A model generated the notes under the pieces. It saw nothing but the letters and a program-made list of their open reading frames with translations, had not been told where the DNA came from and did not search any database. 64,000 nt of DNA. It comes from Gammaproteobacteria bacterium 39-13 (GTDB lineage Bacteria > Pseudomonadota > Gammaproteobacteria > Berkiellales > Berkiellaceae). Each line of letters opens with the position of its first letter. Position 1 is the stretch's first letter. Of the stretch, positions 7,602-17,137 are shown piece after piece. The DNA lies in the NCBI GenBank assembly GCA_001898235.1, contig MKTN01000038.1:1-64000 (forward strand), given 5' to 3'. The position numbers and the translations under genes are program-made.

Positions 7602-9092
7602 TTAACCTTCAGAGGGATTTAATAAACTTCGTATATGTAAAAATAAATCACTCGCCAACATCCCTCGGGCACCTAACGATTGTTCAAATTCTGCCGCTAA
7701 AGAATGTACGCTAACGCCAAGCTTTGCCGATAGAAACAGCGAAAGACCCTGTGCGGCTAAACCACCAATTAATCCAGCAAGCACATCCCCTGTTCCACCT
7801 GTTCCTAAAGCAGGAAAACCACCTGCATTAACAAACAAATGGTTACCATCACAGATGATGGTCCCAGCTCCTTTAAGCACCGTAATGCCACCATATTTTT
7901 TTTGTATTGCCTTAGCCGCTTCGACTCTATTGCTTTGTATATCATAGGTAGAACAAGCTAATAATCGTGCAGCTTCGCCAGGATGCGGGGTGAGCACCCA
8001 TTGTTCACGTTTTACCGGATTCTTTGCTAGCCAATTTAATCCATCAGCATCGACGACTAAGGGCTTGGTTGTTTTAAGCGCAGCTGCAAAAAATTGCTCC
8101 GCCCATGTGGTTTGACTTAAACCAGGCCCGAGCACAACAAACGTTGCTCGCTCTAATAAGGTCGTCAAGGATGCTGAATCTTCCAGTCCATAACACATGA
8201 GTTCAGAAGGTCCCCGCGCCAACAGCGGTAAACTTTCTGGTGCAACGACCGCAGAAACTAAACCTGCACCCGCTCTTAGCGCAGCTTCGCCTGCTAAACA
8301 TACTGCGCCGCTATAGCCACTTTGCCCGCCTCCAACAACGCAGACATGACCATTGTCCCCCTTATAAGAAGAGAGACGCCGTTTAGGAACTTGAGAAATA
8401 AGCGCATTATAATCTAATCGAAATGCATCTGGTTGAATATTGGCTTTTGCTGTCTCTACGCCTAAATCGTCAAAAAATAATTCTCCAACAACATCAATGG
8501 CATTAGCAGATACTAATCCTAATTTCATACCAATGAATGTAATAGTAGCCGTGGCTTTCACTGCTTGATCAAAATATCCGGTATCGGCATTTAATCCTGA
8601 TGGAATATCTATTGCTAATACGGGTCGTTGGCTTTGATTGATAGCTTGAACGGCCTGTTGAAATTCTGTTGAAAGCGGCGCACGCGCACCTATCCCTAAA
8701 AGCGCATCAATAATCACATCAGCCAAGAGCGCTTGCCCCTGAAATGATATGATCTCTTCTCCTAATGCAAGCCAATCTGCACGTGCTTGCTTCATTTCTT
8801 CTGTAAAAGGCTTTTCTGTTGTTTGCCCTACACAAAAAACTCTAACAGCCAAGCCTTTTTGCTTTGCCAAACGTGCCAGTACAAATCCATCACCACCATT
8901 ATTACCTGGCCCACAACAGATGTCGATTGAAGTTGCATCTGGCCAATTGGTTTGTAACGTATTAAGAGCAGCTTGCCCTGCCCGGTTCATTAATGCATAA
9001 CCTGTAATGGGGGTTGTCTCAATCGCAAATCGATCAAGCTCTCTTACCTTCGCACTTAAATAGAGCGCTAGAGGCAACTCATTCACTTTCAT
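7602..9092 (-). CDS. nnr: Bifunctional NAD(P)H-hydrate repair enzyme Nnr (epimerase + dehydratase)
   Basis: Repairs hydrated NADH and NADPH. The N-terminal YjeF domain (about 1-215) is the epimerase, marked by [15 protein letters not shown]. The C-terminal ribokinase-like domain (about 230-495) is the ADP-dependent dehydratase, with [23 protein letters not shown] and the [11 protein letters not shown] nucleotide loop. The full frame reaches 9101, but the MGT extension seems unlikely and ATG 9092 (MKVNELP) is preferred. Either start lies inside the 3' end of orn, so the two are probably translationally coupled. It has the usual two-domain length of about 500 residues. Confidence 0.94.
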   Translation of the reverse strand: MKVNELPLALYLSAKVRELDRFAIETTPITGYALMNRAGQAALNTLQTNWPDATSIDICCGPGNNGGDGFVLARLAKQKGLAVRVFCVGQTTEKPFTEEMKQARADWLALGEEIISFQGQALLADVIIDALLGIGARAPLSTEFQQAVQAINQSQRPVLAIDIPSGLNADTGYFDQAVKATATITFIGMKLGLVSANAIDVVGELFFDDLGVETAKANIQPDAFRLDYNALISQVPKRRLSSYKGDNGHVCVVGGGQSGYSGAVCLAGEAALRAGAGLVSAVVAPESLPLLARGPSELMCYGLEDSASLTTLLERATFVVLGPGLSQTTWAEQFFAAALKTTKPLVVDADGLNWLAKNPVKREQWVLTPHPGEAARLLACSTYDIQSNRVEAAKAIQKKYGGITVLKGAGTIICDGNHLFVNAGGFPALGTGGTGDVLAGLIGGLAAQGLSLFLSAKLGVSVHSLAAEFEQSLGARGMLASDLFLHIRSLLNPSEG

Positions 9093-9651
9093 TGTCCCCA
9101 ATTTTTTCTAATTTAAAAAAATGATCGCGGTAATAACGTAATTCTTCAATGGATTCTTTAATATCTTCTAACGCCAGGTGACGCGATTCTTTACTTAATC
9201 CTTTGAATACTTGAGGCGCCCAATATCTGGCTAATTCTTTAACCGTACTCACATCTAAGTGTCGATAATGAAAATATGCTTCAAGCGTCGGCATTAAACG
9301 ACTTAAAAATCGCCTATCCTGACAGACCGTATTTCCGCACATTGGCGATGTCCTTGGTGCAACATGCTGCTGCAAAAATGCAAGCGTCTGCCGCTCAGCA
9401 TCACTACAAGAAACGGTACTTTTTTTGACGCGTTCGGTTAGCCCTGATTTCCCATGTTGTTTAGTGTTCCATTCGTCCATTTTCAGCAAAACATCATCTG
9501 GTTGATGGATAGCCAAATTGGGCCCCTCAGCAATAATATTCAGGTTGGTATCGGTGACAAGCGTCGCAATTTCAATAATTTGGTCATTTTGCGTATCTAA
9601 GCCAGTCATCTCAAGATCTATCCAAATCAAACGAAGTAGCTTATCATTCAT
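9079..9651 (-). CDS. orn: Oligoribonuclease Orn
   Basis: A 3'-5' exonuclease that degrades di- to pentaribonucleotides, including pGpG from cyclic-di-GMP turnover. The 190-residue protein has the complete DEDDh active site: [11 protein letters not shown] (first D and E), CQDRRFL (second D), and [11 protein letters not shown] (His and last D). It is the first gene of the minus-strand operon and is divergent from rsgA with only 40 bases between the starts, so both promoters must lie in that gap or overlap the genes. The orn-rsgA-psd neighbourhood is common in gammaproteobacteria. Confidence 0.96.
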   Translation of the reverse strand: MNDKLLRLIWIDLEMTGLDTQNDQIIEIATLVTDTNLNIIAEGPNLAIHQPDDVLLKMDEWNTKQHGKSGLTERVKKSTVSCSDAERQTLAFLQQHVAPRTSPMCGNTVCQDRRFLSRLMPTLEAYFHYRHLDVSTVKELARYWAPQVFKGLSKESRHLALEDIKESIEELRYYRDHFFKLEKIGDNESE

Positions 9652-9691
9652 TCTTTATCCTTAAACTGACTTATTCTATAATGCTATTTGT

Positions 9692-10696
9692 ATGGGGAAA
9701 CGTCGACTCACAAACCGCCAACTTACGCGGCTCAAAACAAATCAGGCTAAACGTTGCACACGTGCGGGTGCACCAGAAATACCCTCTCCTGACACCTTAA
9801 ACCAAAGCTTAGGTCCTGAACAAGGCGGCCTTTTAATCGCGCACTACGGTACCACCCTGATAGTAGAAAACCAAGCAGGCCAGCTCTTTCGATGCGGACT
9901 GCGTCAAAACTTAGGCGCTTTGGTCACAGGGGATAATGTTATTTGGCAACAAATAGATGAGCAAACGGGCGTTGTCGTTGCCGGTTTGCCACGACGTTCT
10001 ATTATTACCCGTCCTGATCGTCATCAGACCAAACCGATGGTAGCAAATGTAGATTGCTTAGCAATTGTCATTGCCTTTGAACCACTGCCTAAGCAAACTA
10101 CCCTTGATAGATATCTTATTATTGCTGAAACACTCAATCTACCTGCGATCATCGTGGTGAATAAGTGTGATTTGGCCGAACATGAAAATCACCAAGAATT
10201 TCGAAAAAAATTAGAGAGCTATGAAACCATTGGCTATCCTCAATTTATAGTTAGTAGTTCAACAAGAGAAGGCCTGCCCAGCCTGGAAAATCTCTTAAAA
10301 CAGCATACCAGTGTTTTTGTAGGACAGTCGGGAGTTGGAAAATCCTCTTTGCTCAACGCCCTTATCCCCGATGCTAAAGCTCAGATTGGAGAACTCTCTA
10401 AACTGCAACGTCTTGGTCGTCATACGACAACGGCCTCAAGTCTTTATCATTTAGGCAAGACTGGACACATCATAGACTCTCCTGGCATCCACCAATTTAA
10501 TCTGCACCACTTTAGCAAAAAGATGATTATTGAAGGATTTAAGGAATTTCGTCCCTTTCTTGGTCAATGCAAATTCCGAAACTGTGAGCATCTGGCTGAA
10601 CCAGATTGTGCTTTACAGATAGCTACCAAAATGGGCAAAATTGCCCCCTTTCGATTACAAAGTTACCACACGATCATATCTGATATAGCTTCTTAA
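9692..10696 (+). CDS. rsgA: Ribosome small-subunit GTPase RsgA
   Basis: A late 30S assembly GTPase. Its GTPase motifs are circularly permuted as expected: the G4 motif VVNKCD precedes G1 GQSGVGKSSL, and G3 DSPGIHQF comes last. An N-terminal OB fold (about residues 35-100) binds RNA. The C-terminal zinc site is seen as CKFRNCEHLAEPDC. The length of 334 residues is normal. The extreme N-terminus is basic, MGKRRLTNRQ. It is followed 20 bases later by psd on the same strand. Confidence 0.95.
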   Translation: MGKRRLTNRQLTRLKTNQAKRCTRAGAPEIPSPDTLNQSLGPEQGGLLIAHYGTTLIVENQAGQLFRCGLRQNLGALVTGDNVIWQQIDEQTGVVVAGLPRRSIITRPDRHQTKPMVANVDCLAIVIAFEPLPKQTTLDRYLIIAETLNLPAIIVVNKCDLAEHENHQEFRKKLESYETIGYPQFIVSSSTREGLPSLENLLKQHTSVFVGQSGVGKSSLLNALIPDAKAQIGELSKLQRLGRHTTTASSLYHLGKTGHIIDSPGIHQFNLHHFSKKMIIEGFKEFRPFLGQCKFRNCEHLAEPDCALQIATKMGKIAPFRLQSYHTIISDIAS

Positions 10697-10716
10697 CTTA
10701 TAAAAAGAGAGACACT

Positions 10717-11574
10717 GTGAGATATCCCCTTAAAGTTTGGCGTCAGCATCTTGTTCCCCAGCATGCATTAACAACATTTGCAGGCATGCTATCTCACAGT
10801 GAAATCCCTTGGTTGAAAAATTATCTTATTCGTTATTTTTTAAAGCGTTATAACGTTAATATGAATGAAGCTTTAGAGCCCAATCCTTTTGCCTATCCTT
10901 CATATCATGAATTTTTTATTCGACGTTTAAAGCCTGGTAGTCGTCCTATAGATGCATCACCTACGAGCATTGTTTCTCCTTGCGATGGAACGATTAGTCA
11001 AATGGGGAAAATTGAAGGGAATTCTTTGCTCCAAGCAAAAGGACGTCATTTTAGTTTAGAAGCGTTGGTTGGAAGCCATGAAGATGCAAAAGCATTTGAA
11101 AATGGGCATTTTGCAACTATTTATCTAGCTCCCATAGATTATCACCGCGTTCATATGCCATTGTCTGGCACCCTCACCCACTTACGTTATATCCCTGGCG
11201 AACTTTTTTCGGTAAATCCACTGACAACAGATCATGTTGATAATTTATTTGCTCGCAATGAACGTGTTGTCACTTTTTTCAAGCACGATCACGGATCCTT
11301 TGCCATAATATTAGTAGGCGCAATGATCGTCGGCAGCATTTTCACCCGTTGGGGCGGAAATGTTACCCCTCACCGAGCCAAGAAAATCCTTGATATTTCT
11401 TACCCCAATCTGCCTGAACAACACATTAGGTTAGACAAAGGCGACGAAATGGGTTATTTTGCTCTCGGTTCTACTGTGATTGTACTACTTGATGCAAAGA
11501 TGCAGTGGGAGTATGATCTAAGCCAGAATTCTCGGCTTGTTGTCGGCCAAGGAATTGGTCATTTGCTGCCATGA
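10717..11574 (+). CDS. psd: Phosphatidylserine decarboxylase proenzyme Psd
   Basis: Makes phosphatidylethanolamine from phosphatidylserine at the inner membrane. The proenzyme cleaves itself at the serine of LGST to form a pyruvoyl group; the motif is at about residues 250-253 (YFALGSTVIVLL). The substrate-site histidine stretch IDYHRVHMP is present, as is GAMIVGSI. It has 285 residues. The start is GTG 10717 with an AAAGAGAGA site six bases upstream. It sits directly after rsgA, as in E. coli. Confidence 0.95.
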   Translation: MRYPLKVWRQHLVPQHALTTFAGMLSHSEIPWLKNYLIRYFLKRYNVNMNEALEPNPFAYPSYHEFFIRRLKPGSRPIDASPTSIVSPCDGTISQMGKIEGNSLLQAKGRHFSLEALVGSHEDAKAFENGHFATIYLAPIDYHRVHMPLSGTLTHLRYIPGELFSVNPLTTDHVDNLFARNERVVTFFKHDHGSFAIILVGAMIVGSIFTRWGGNVTPHRAKKILDISYPNLPEQHIRLDKGDEMGYFALGSTVIVLLDAKMQWEYDLSQNSRLVVGQGIGHLLP

Positions 11575-11604
11575 TTTCACTCTTCATATCGCAAGGGGAA
11601 ACCA

Positions 11605-12348
11605 GTGACACCAGAACAAGTGCAATTCTGTTATGACATCGCTCAAGGAAGACAGGATTTAGCGAGCAGTCATCTATTCAAAATTAAAATGTTTCCTCGA
11701 TTAGAGGAAATTATCAAGAAAACAAACTTTGAACTTTGTCCTGCTATTTTTTGTTTATGGGCTGCGGGCCAAAAGGATCCCTCCGTAATTGCGGAGCAAC
11801 TGCAGCAACTTTACCCCCAAGCGAAACCACCAGAATTCCAAGCGGCAGAAAATACGACAAAAATTCATCAAGCCATCCGAGAGCTTGTCTTTCCTCTGAT
11901 AAAACGTGATTTACTCTCTTTATTGAAAAACTTTAATATCTTAGCGGGCGTATCTGGCTCTGATAAACAGCATTTCAATCTCGTTGCGTCCGCAGAAGCC
12001 TTACATTTAATCCTACATGATGAATTCTTCGCAGATGTTGAAGCCAATAAGCTAGAAATTACGAGTAGGATTTATAAACAATTCAGACCCCATGCGGATC
12101 TTAACGATAATCAGGATCCTCATCGTGAAATAAAAAGCTATACGAACGAAAAACCCGTTCCTGATGCAATTAAATCATTGATTGCCGCCTTAAATAATCA
12201 ATCTCGAACTGAACTGCCCTTAGAGTTTAGCCGTACTTACTTACCTAGCGGCTACGTAAAGAGAGAGCCTTATTTACGGCCAGCACCCTGTCGGGAAGAA
12301 GAACGTAAGGAAGATAGAAAATGCCTTTTAATGAGTCCCGTGCACTAA
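11605..12348 (+). CDS. Unrecognised protein (247 aa) downstream of psd
   Basis: I do not recognise this 247-residue protein. It is soluble-looking, rich in helix-forming residues in the first 170 residues, and has no signal peptide or membrane segment. The last 45 residues are polar and charged (CREEERKEDRK) and contain two cysteines. The start is GTG 11605, with a strong AAGGGGAA site immediately upstream. It is 30 bases from psd on the same strand, so it may be cotranscribed, and it converges on epmA with a gap of only nine bases. No catalytic motif was seen. Confidence 0.7.
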   Translation: MTPEQVQFCYDIAQGRQDLASSHLFKIKMFPRLEEIIKKTNFELCPAIFCLWAAGQKDPSVIAEQLQQLYPQAKPPEFQAAENTTKIHQAIRELVFPLIKRDLLSLLKNFNILAGVSGSDKQHFNLVASAEALHLILHDEFFADVEANKLEITSRIYKQFRPHADLNDNQDPHREIKSYTNEKPVPDAIKSLIAALNNQSRTELPLEFSRTYLPSGYVKREPYLRPAPCREEERKEDRKCLLMSPVH

Positions 12349-12357
12349 TCTAGTGGT

Positions 12358-13317
12358 TTAGGCACGTTCCCAATTAAATGGCAGTACATCAGCAATTTTG
12401 GATTGATTTAATTTCAGCATCAACAGCCTATCTACTCCAACAGCCACGCCCGCACAAGCAGGCAATCCTGATTTGAGCGCATCTAGTAAATAATGATCAA
12501 TAGGCATTTCTGAAAGACCTAGCGCTTTTCTTTTAAATAGATCTTCTTCAAAACGTATTTCCAATTCGTTTGCGCAAGAAAGCTCATGATACCCATTAGC
12601 TAACTCAAAGCCGCGATAATAAAATTCAAAACGCTCTGCCACTGCAAAAGAATCTACTTGACGTGTTTTGGCAAGACTTGCCTGAGATGCAGGAAAATCT
12701 ACAACAACAATAGGGTGGGTTTGCCCTAAATACGGCTCAATACCGTGTGTTATGAGCAGATCTAACCAACCGTCTCTATCTAAATCAAAACTTGGATGAG
12801 GTTGGATCCATTCTCGCTCAACCGCAACCGCTTTCAGCGCGTTCACACTGGCAACATGCGGATGAATACCTAAATGTTGTTCAAACAATGCTTGATAAGA
12901 CACCATTTCAGCAGGTGGACAATTGAGTAGCCTCTGAAATAGCGCATCCACTTCCGCAATTAATTGCCAATGATCCCATTGCGGACGATACCATTCTAGC
13001 ATCGTAAATTCTGGATTATGCCGGCTGCCGACTTCTTCTTGTCTAAAGGCTTTTCCAAGATAGTAGATAGGGCCACTTCCTGATGCTAACAATCGTTTCA
13101 TGGCATATTCTGGAGAGGTTTGTAAGTAACGTGCCTGCTTTGCGTTTTCACACAAAATAGCAAACGACTGCAAATGCGGAGCCGTCACTGTGCTTTGGCT
13201 GAGCAATGGCGTATCTACTTCCATGACACCTTGCTCAGCAAAAAACGAACGTATCGCTTGTAGAAATTTTGCTCGCTCACTTAACACTGCAAGTGAGGCA
13301 CTGGGTTTCCACATCAT
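12358..13317 (-). CDS. epmA: EF-P lysine ligase EpmA
   Basis: A truncated lysyl-tRNA synthetase paralogue that attaches (R)-beta-lysine to a lysine of EF-P. It has 319 residues and only the class II catalytic core; the tRNA anticodon-binding domain is absent. Motif 2 is seen as FRQEEVGSRHNPEFTMLEWY and motif 3 as GVAVGVDRLLML. Substrate-pocket residues lie around ELANGYHEL. It is six bases after efp on the same strand, so enzyme and substrate are cotranscribed, and epmB diverges from efp. Confidence 0.95.
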   Translation of the reverse strand: MMWKPSASLAVLSERAKFLQAIRSFFAEQGVMEVDTPLLSQSTVTAPHLQSFAILCENAKQARYLQTSPEYAMKRLLASGSGPIYYLGKAFRQEEVGSRHNPEFTMLEWYRPQWDHWQLIAEVDALFQRLLNCPPAEMVSYQALFEQHLGIHPHVASVNALKAVAVEREWIQPHPSFDLDRDGWLDLLITHGIEPYLGQTHPIVVVDFPASQASLAKTRQVDSFAVAERFEFYYRGFELANGYHELSCANELEIRFEEDLFKRKALGLSEMPIDHYLLDALKSGLPACAGVAVGVDRLLMLKLNQSKIADVLPFNWERA

Positions 13318-13323
13318 CTCTAT

Positions 13324-13890
13324 TTATTTGGCGCGCGAAACATATTCGCCGGTTCGTGTATCCACTTTAATGCTATCGCCAATGGATAAAAACAGTGGAA
13401 CCCGCACCACCGCACCGGTTTCTAAAGTGGCAGGTTTTGTGCCACCACCAGAGGTATCGCCTCTTAAACCAGGATCCGTGTCTGTAATTGTGAGGGTAAC
13501 GAAATTGGGCGGAGCGACCGCAATGGGGCTGCCATTCCATAAGGTAATAATGCAAATGTCTTGTTCTTTAAGCCATTTCCCAGCATCGCTTACAACCGAT
13601 TCGTTAATTTCATGCTGCTCAAAGGATTCGCCTGCCATAAAATGCCAATGAACGCCGTCATGGTAAAGATATTGCATTTCGACATCGACCACATCAGCGG
13701 CTTCTACAGTTTCACCTGATTTATAGGTCTTTTCTAGGACACGCCCTGTTTTTAAGTTACGAAACTTAACGCGGTTGAATGCTTGGCCTTTTCCTGGCTT
13801 AACAATATCGTTTTCTATGATGGTGCACGGATCACCCTCATGCATAATTTTTAAACCACTACGAAATTCACTAGTACTATAAGTTGCCAT
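13324..13890 (-). CDS. efp: Translation elongation factor P
   Basis: Relieves ribosome stalling at polyproline. It has 188 residues with the three beta-barrel domains of the family. The modified lysine is K34 in KPGKGQ (residues 31-36), the acceptor for beta-lysine in organisms with EpmA and EpmB. Both modifying enzymes are adjacent here, so the lysylated form is expected. The gene starts at ATG 13890 and leads the efp-epmA pair. A 318-base gap separates it from epmB on the other strand. Confidence 0.97.
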   Translation of the reverse strand: MATYSTSEFRSGLKIMHEGDPCTIIENDIVKPGKGQAFNRVKFRNLKTGRVLEKTYKSGETVEAADVVDVEMQYLYHDGVHWHFMAGESFEQHEINESVVSDAGKWLKEQDICIITLWNGSPIAVAPPNFVTLTITDTDPGLRGDTSGGGTKPATLETGAVVRVPLFLSIGDSIKVDTRTGEYVSRAK

Positions 13891-14208
13891 TTGTCACCAT
13901 TTTTAATAAGTGCCCAGAAAATAGGCGAAAGTATATACCAAATACACTTCAAAATGCGAAGCATCTCAGCCACGTTACTCTATGCAATAGGGTTTAAAGA
14001 TGCGATTTTATAAAGATTAATAAAGTTATTTATCTTATTTGTATAAGGTGCCCAACGATCTTCATTTGCCGATAAAAGAATAGCCTCCTCTTTTTATGCA
14101 GATTTTATCGATGTTTTGTCGTTTTAAAGCGGGATGGATGTGCTATTTCTTTTTGTTATGTGTATGATACTTGCCTTCCAATTTAGTTTACGAACCCGAA
14201 AGTAGCAA
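13891..14208. other. Divergent intergenic region between efp and epmB
   Basis: This 318-base gap holds no open frame of note. It must carry the promoters for efp-epmA (minus) and epmB (plus). A TATGAT near 14163 is a possible -10 for epmB, but no convincing -35 lies 16-18 bases upstream. I assign no promoter firmly and see no terminator or RNA gene. Confidence 0.4.
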
Positions 14209-15201
14209 ATGCAAGAACAATCGTTTGCTTGGCAACAAGCTCTCAGCGAAATGATCACTTCTCCTTTAGAATTGCTATCGCTATTAAATCTTTGCCCTTC
14301 ACAGCTCCCCTGGCAATGGGATAAGAATTTTCCACTCAGGGTCACACAAAGTTTTGTTGCTCGTATGCAAAAAGGCGATCCGCTGGATCCGCTATTAAGA
14401 CAAGTTTTATCCATTAAAGAAGAAAGTAAGTTATCTAATAATTATTCTTCGGATCCACTCAAAGAAACAGAACATAACCCTGTTCCTGGATTACTACATA
14501 AGTTTAAAGGGCGTGTTCTTTTAACATTTACCTCAAGTTGCGCCGTTCATTGCAGATATTGTTTTCGTCGACATTTCCCTTACCAAGAGAATAATCCTGG
14601 TCGTAAAGGTTGGTCGCAAGCACTAGATTATATTGCTAATCATCCTGACATTGTTGAGGTTATTTTAAGCGGCGGTGATCCGTTAATGGCTCAAGATCAA
14701 TTTCTTGCTTTATTCCTCAAGCAATTATCTGATATTAAACATGTGAAGATCTTACGCATGCATACGCGTTTGCCAGTGATGATCCCACAACGGATTTGTC
14801 ATAGCCTACTTAAGGTATTAGATGACACCGAGCAAGATATCGTGATGGTTTATCACATCAACCACCCTGCTGAAATTATTCCTTCGATTGCCCAAGGTGT
14901 AACAGCATTAAAACAACAGGGGGTTACCGTGCTAAACCAAACTGTTCTACTGCAAGGCGTTAATGATAATACTGAATGCTTAAAACAACTTTCATTAAAC
15001 TTATTTCAAGCTGGTATCTTACCTTATTACGTGCACTTATTAGACGCAGTCCAAGGTGCGAGTCATTTTTCAGTCTCGCATGAAGAAGCAAGAAAATTAC
15101 AAGGATCACTTCGTGCCGAACTCCCCGGTTATCTTGTTCCCAAATTTGTTCGAGAAATTCCTTATCATCACAGCAAAATGCCTCTAGATTTACTGCCTTA
15201 A
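14209..15201 (+). CDS. epmB: EF-P beta-lysylation protein EpmB (lysine 2,3-aminomutase type)
   Basis: A radical-SAM enzyme that converts L-lysine to (R)-beta-lysine for EpmA. The cluster motif CAVHCRYC near residues 110-117 is the CxxxCxxC of the family. SGGDPL, typical of lysine aminomutases, follows near residue 155. A PLP-binding lysine is expected in the C-terminal part (KFVREIPYHHSKM region). The 330-residue length matches EpmB and is shorter than the catabolic aminomutases. Its place beside efp-epmA supports the EF-P role. The start is ATG 14209, with GAAAG about six bases upstream. Confidence 0.95.
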   Translation: MQEQSFAWQQALSEMITSPLELLSLLNLCPSQLPWQWDKNFPLRVTQSFVARMQKGDPLDPLLRQVLSIKEESKLSNNYSSDPLKETEHNPVPGLLHKFKGRVLLTFTSSCAVHCRYCFRRHFPYQENNPGRKGWSQALDYIANHPDIVEVILSGGDPLMAQDQFLALFLKQLSDIKHVKILRMHTRLPVMIPQRICHSLLKVLDDTEQDIVMVYHINHPAEIIPSIAQGVTALKQQGVTVLNQTVLLQGVNDNTECLKQLSLNLFQAGILPYYVHLLDAVQGASHFSVSHEEARKLQGSLRAELPGYLVPKFVREIPYHHSKMPLDLLP

Positions 15202-15299
15202 AAAAATCTGTCCCCCTGTCTCTTTGTGCAGAAATTTTATTAAGCTTCCCTCACAATTTGCCGACTTTATTAATTATTTTCACAAATAAAGCATGAGAC

Positions 15300-16976
15300 A
15301 TGGAATATATTAAGAGTAAAACTGGGTTACGCCTACCTAAAAAAACAGGTAATACATCGAGTAACCGAGACATTACACTTGAAGCGATTGAAAAATGGCG
15401 CAGCCAGCTTTCATTAACTGATCTTTCTGGCAGCGCCAAAGCGCTTTATTTAGTTTTGCAAGACTGCCACGAAGCTGAGCTTTCTTATCAACAACGATTT
15501 GATATTTTATGTCTACTCAGACCTACACTTGCTTTTATTAACCAATCCTTACAAAAACATTACTCAAGCCGAGAAATCTTAACAGATAATCAACAAATTA
15601 TTGCTGACTTAGTTAATGCGCTTCATCTTGAAATGATCACCGAGTATAAGCTTGTCATTGATGGAGTTTATAGGCCTTTTTTCTGTAATAAAAAGGTTTT
15701 ACTCGATGCCTTGCACAATGCGATGGCGTCTTGTGCCAAAATTATATTTAATGCTTACGAACAGCACCGAAACCCTACACCTGGTATATGGCTAGAATTA
15801 CACCAACTTTATGTTTTTGCCGAAGAAAAGGGCTTTGCTAATAAAACATTGAATAAAGTTATATCGTGGCATTCTCGATTTAAAACATTAGCTGATATTT
15901 ACAAACATTGCTTATTATTTTCCATTTGCAATCCCAATCAACTGCGTCGTGAACAAATGACGGAAGTTTCTTATGCAATGGAGGCATGGGCTCCGTTATT
16001 AACTTTACGTAAAGGAAATACTTCAACCGCACCTTTGTTTGTTGTTGATGTAACCAATGATGCGCCACCTTGTTACTCTGCTTTATATTTTACGACCCCT
16101 CAAGTATGCTATTTTCTTAATTTGGAAAAAATAAATGAGCGGATCTCAAAGCTACTTAACGCTAAAAAAACTTCACATCAAAGCACATTATCAAAGTTTT
16201 TCACCTCTGCTGAAGTCGCATTACCGACTTCATTTCTTGAGTCACTTACCAACATCTGGCAATATTTAAATGAAAGGGAATTTGAAAGAGAAAAAATCCA
16301 CGGTCACATTTCTGTTTGTCTTGGTATCGCCGCAACGCACTGGTTCATTACCGGCGATTTGAAAATGGATTCAAACCAAAATGAATCAGAATCTACCTCA
16401 TCGACACAAATTATTGATATCGATGTATTGCCCTCGCAGCAAAAAGCTCTTAAACATCAACTTTATATTTGTGAGCTTATTAATCAAAGTGAAGGAGGTT
16501 TTTGTCTCAAATGGTCTCATGAGATCCCTGCCCAATTACAAACCGGTGAAATTATCGGACTAGAAAAAAAATTGGAGTCTGGAGAAATTGTCTGGGAAGT
16601 GGGTACGCTGCGTTGGTTAAAAGCGCAAGAAAATCATGTTACATTGGTCGGTGTAGAAATATTAAGTCCAAAAGCGCTACCTATTAAAGCACGCTTATGT
16701 GATACAGAATCACCCTATGCCATTCCTACCCTACTCCTTCCAGAACAATCAGAAAAAAAATTACCCATGCGACTTATTACACCACCGCTTCCTTTTAAAT
16801 CTGGGAACCAAGTTGAGTTAGAGTTTGAAAGAAAAATATATCCTGTTGCTTTACTCAAAAGCTATAGCACGTCTCCCAGTTATCAAGAATTTGCTATCCA
16901 GTTTTTGTATGAACAACTTGTCTTCCCGCATACAAAAGAAAGAGAGATTCACCCTTCTACACTACGCTCTCTATAA
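15300..16976 (+). CDS. Conserved hypothetical protein, possible C-terminal PilZ-like domain (558 aa)
   Basis: A 558-residue cytosolic-looking protein lying 98 bases after epmB on the same strand. Residues 1-300 are helical, with no motif I can name. The C-terminal part (about 380-545) is beta-rich, and its last section (PMRLITPPLPFKSGNQVELE onward) resembles the small barrels of PilZ-type domains. I do not see a clear RxxxR plus D/NxSxxG cyclic-di-GMP signature, so ligand binding is doubtful. Large proteins of this layout occur in other gammaproteobacteria without a settled role. A weak TGAGAC site precedes ATG 15300. Confidence 0.7.
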   Translation: MEYIKSKTGLRLPKKTGNTSSNRDITLEAIEKWRSQLSLTDLSGSAKALYLVLQDCHEAELSYQQRFDILCLLRPTLAFINQSLQKHYSSREILTDNQQIIADLVNALHLEMITEYKLVIDGVYRPFFCNKKVLLDALHNAMASCAKIIFNAYEQHRNPTPGIWLELHQLYVFAEEKGFANKTLNKVISWHSRFKTLADIYKHCLLFSICNPNQLRREQMTEVSYAMEAWAPLLTLRKGNTSTAPLFVVDVTNDAPPCYSALYFTTPQVCYFLNLEKINERISKLLNAKKTSHQSTLSKFFTSAEVALPTSFLESLTNIWQYLNEREFEREKIHGHISVCLGIAATHWFITGDLKMDSNQNESESTSSTQIIDIDVLPSQQKALKHQLYICELINQSEGGFCLKWSHEIPAQLQTGEIIGLEKKLESGEIVWEVGTLRWLKAQENHVTLVGVEILSPKALPIKARLCDTESPYAIPTLLLPEQSEKKLPMRLITPPLPFKSGNQVELEFERKIYPVALLKSYSTSPSYQEFAIQFLYEQLVFPHTKEREIHPSTLRSL

Positions 16977-17137
16977 AATTTGTTATTTATTCAACTTATA
17001 CGACATTTATAGCGCTCTATCTATCTGCCCGCACCATTTATCGTCGTAATGGTACTTTTCTATTCCTCATTCTTTTATTTCATCATATGAGATGGTAGGC
17101 TCACTTTCTCATAATCAGACACAGATAAGTTAGTAAG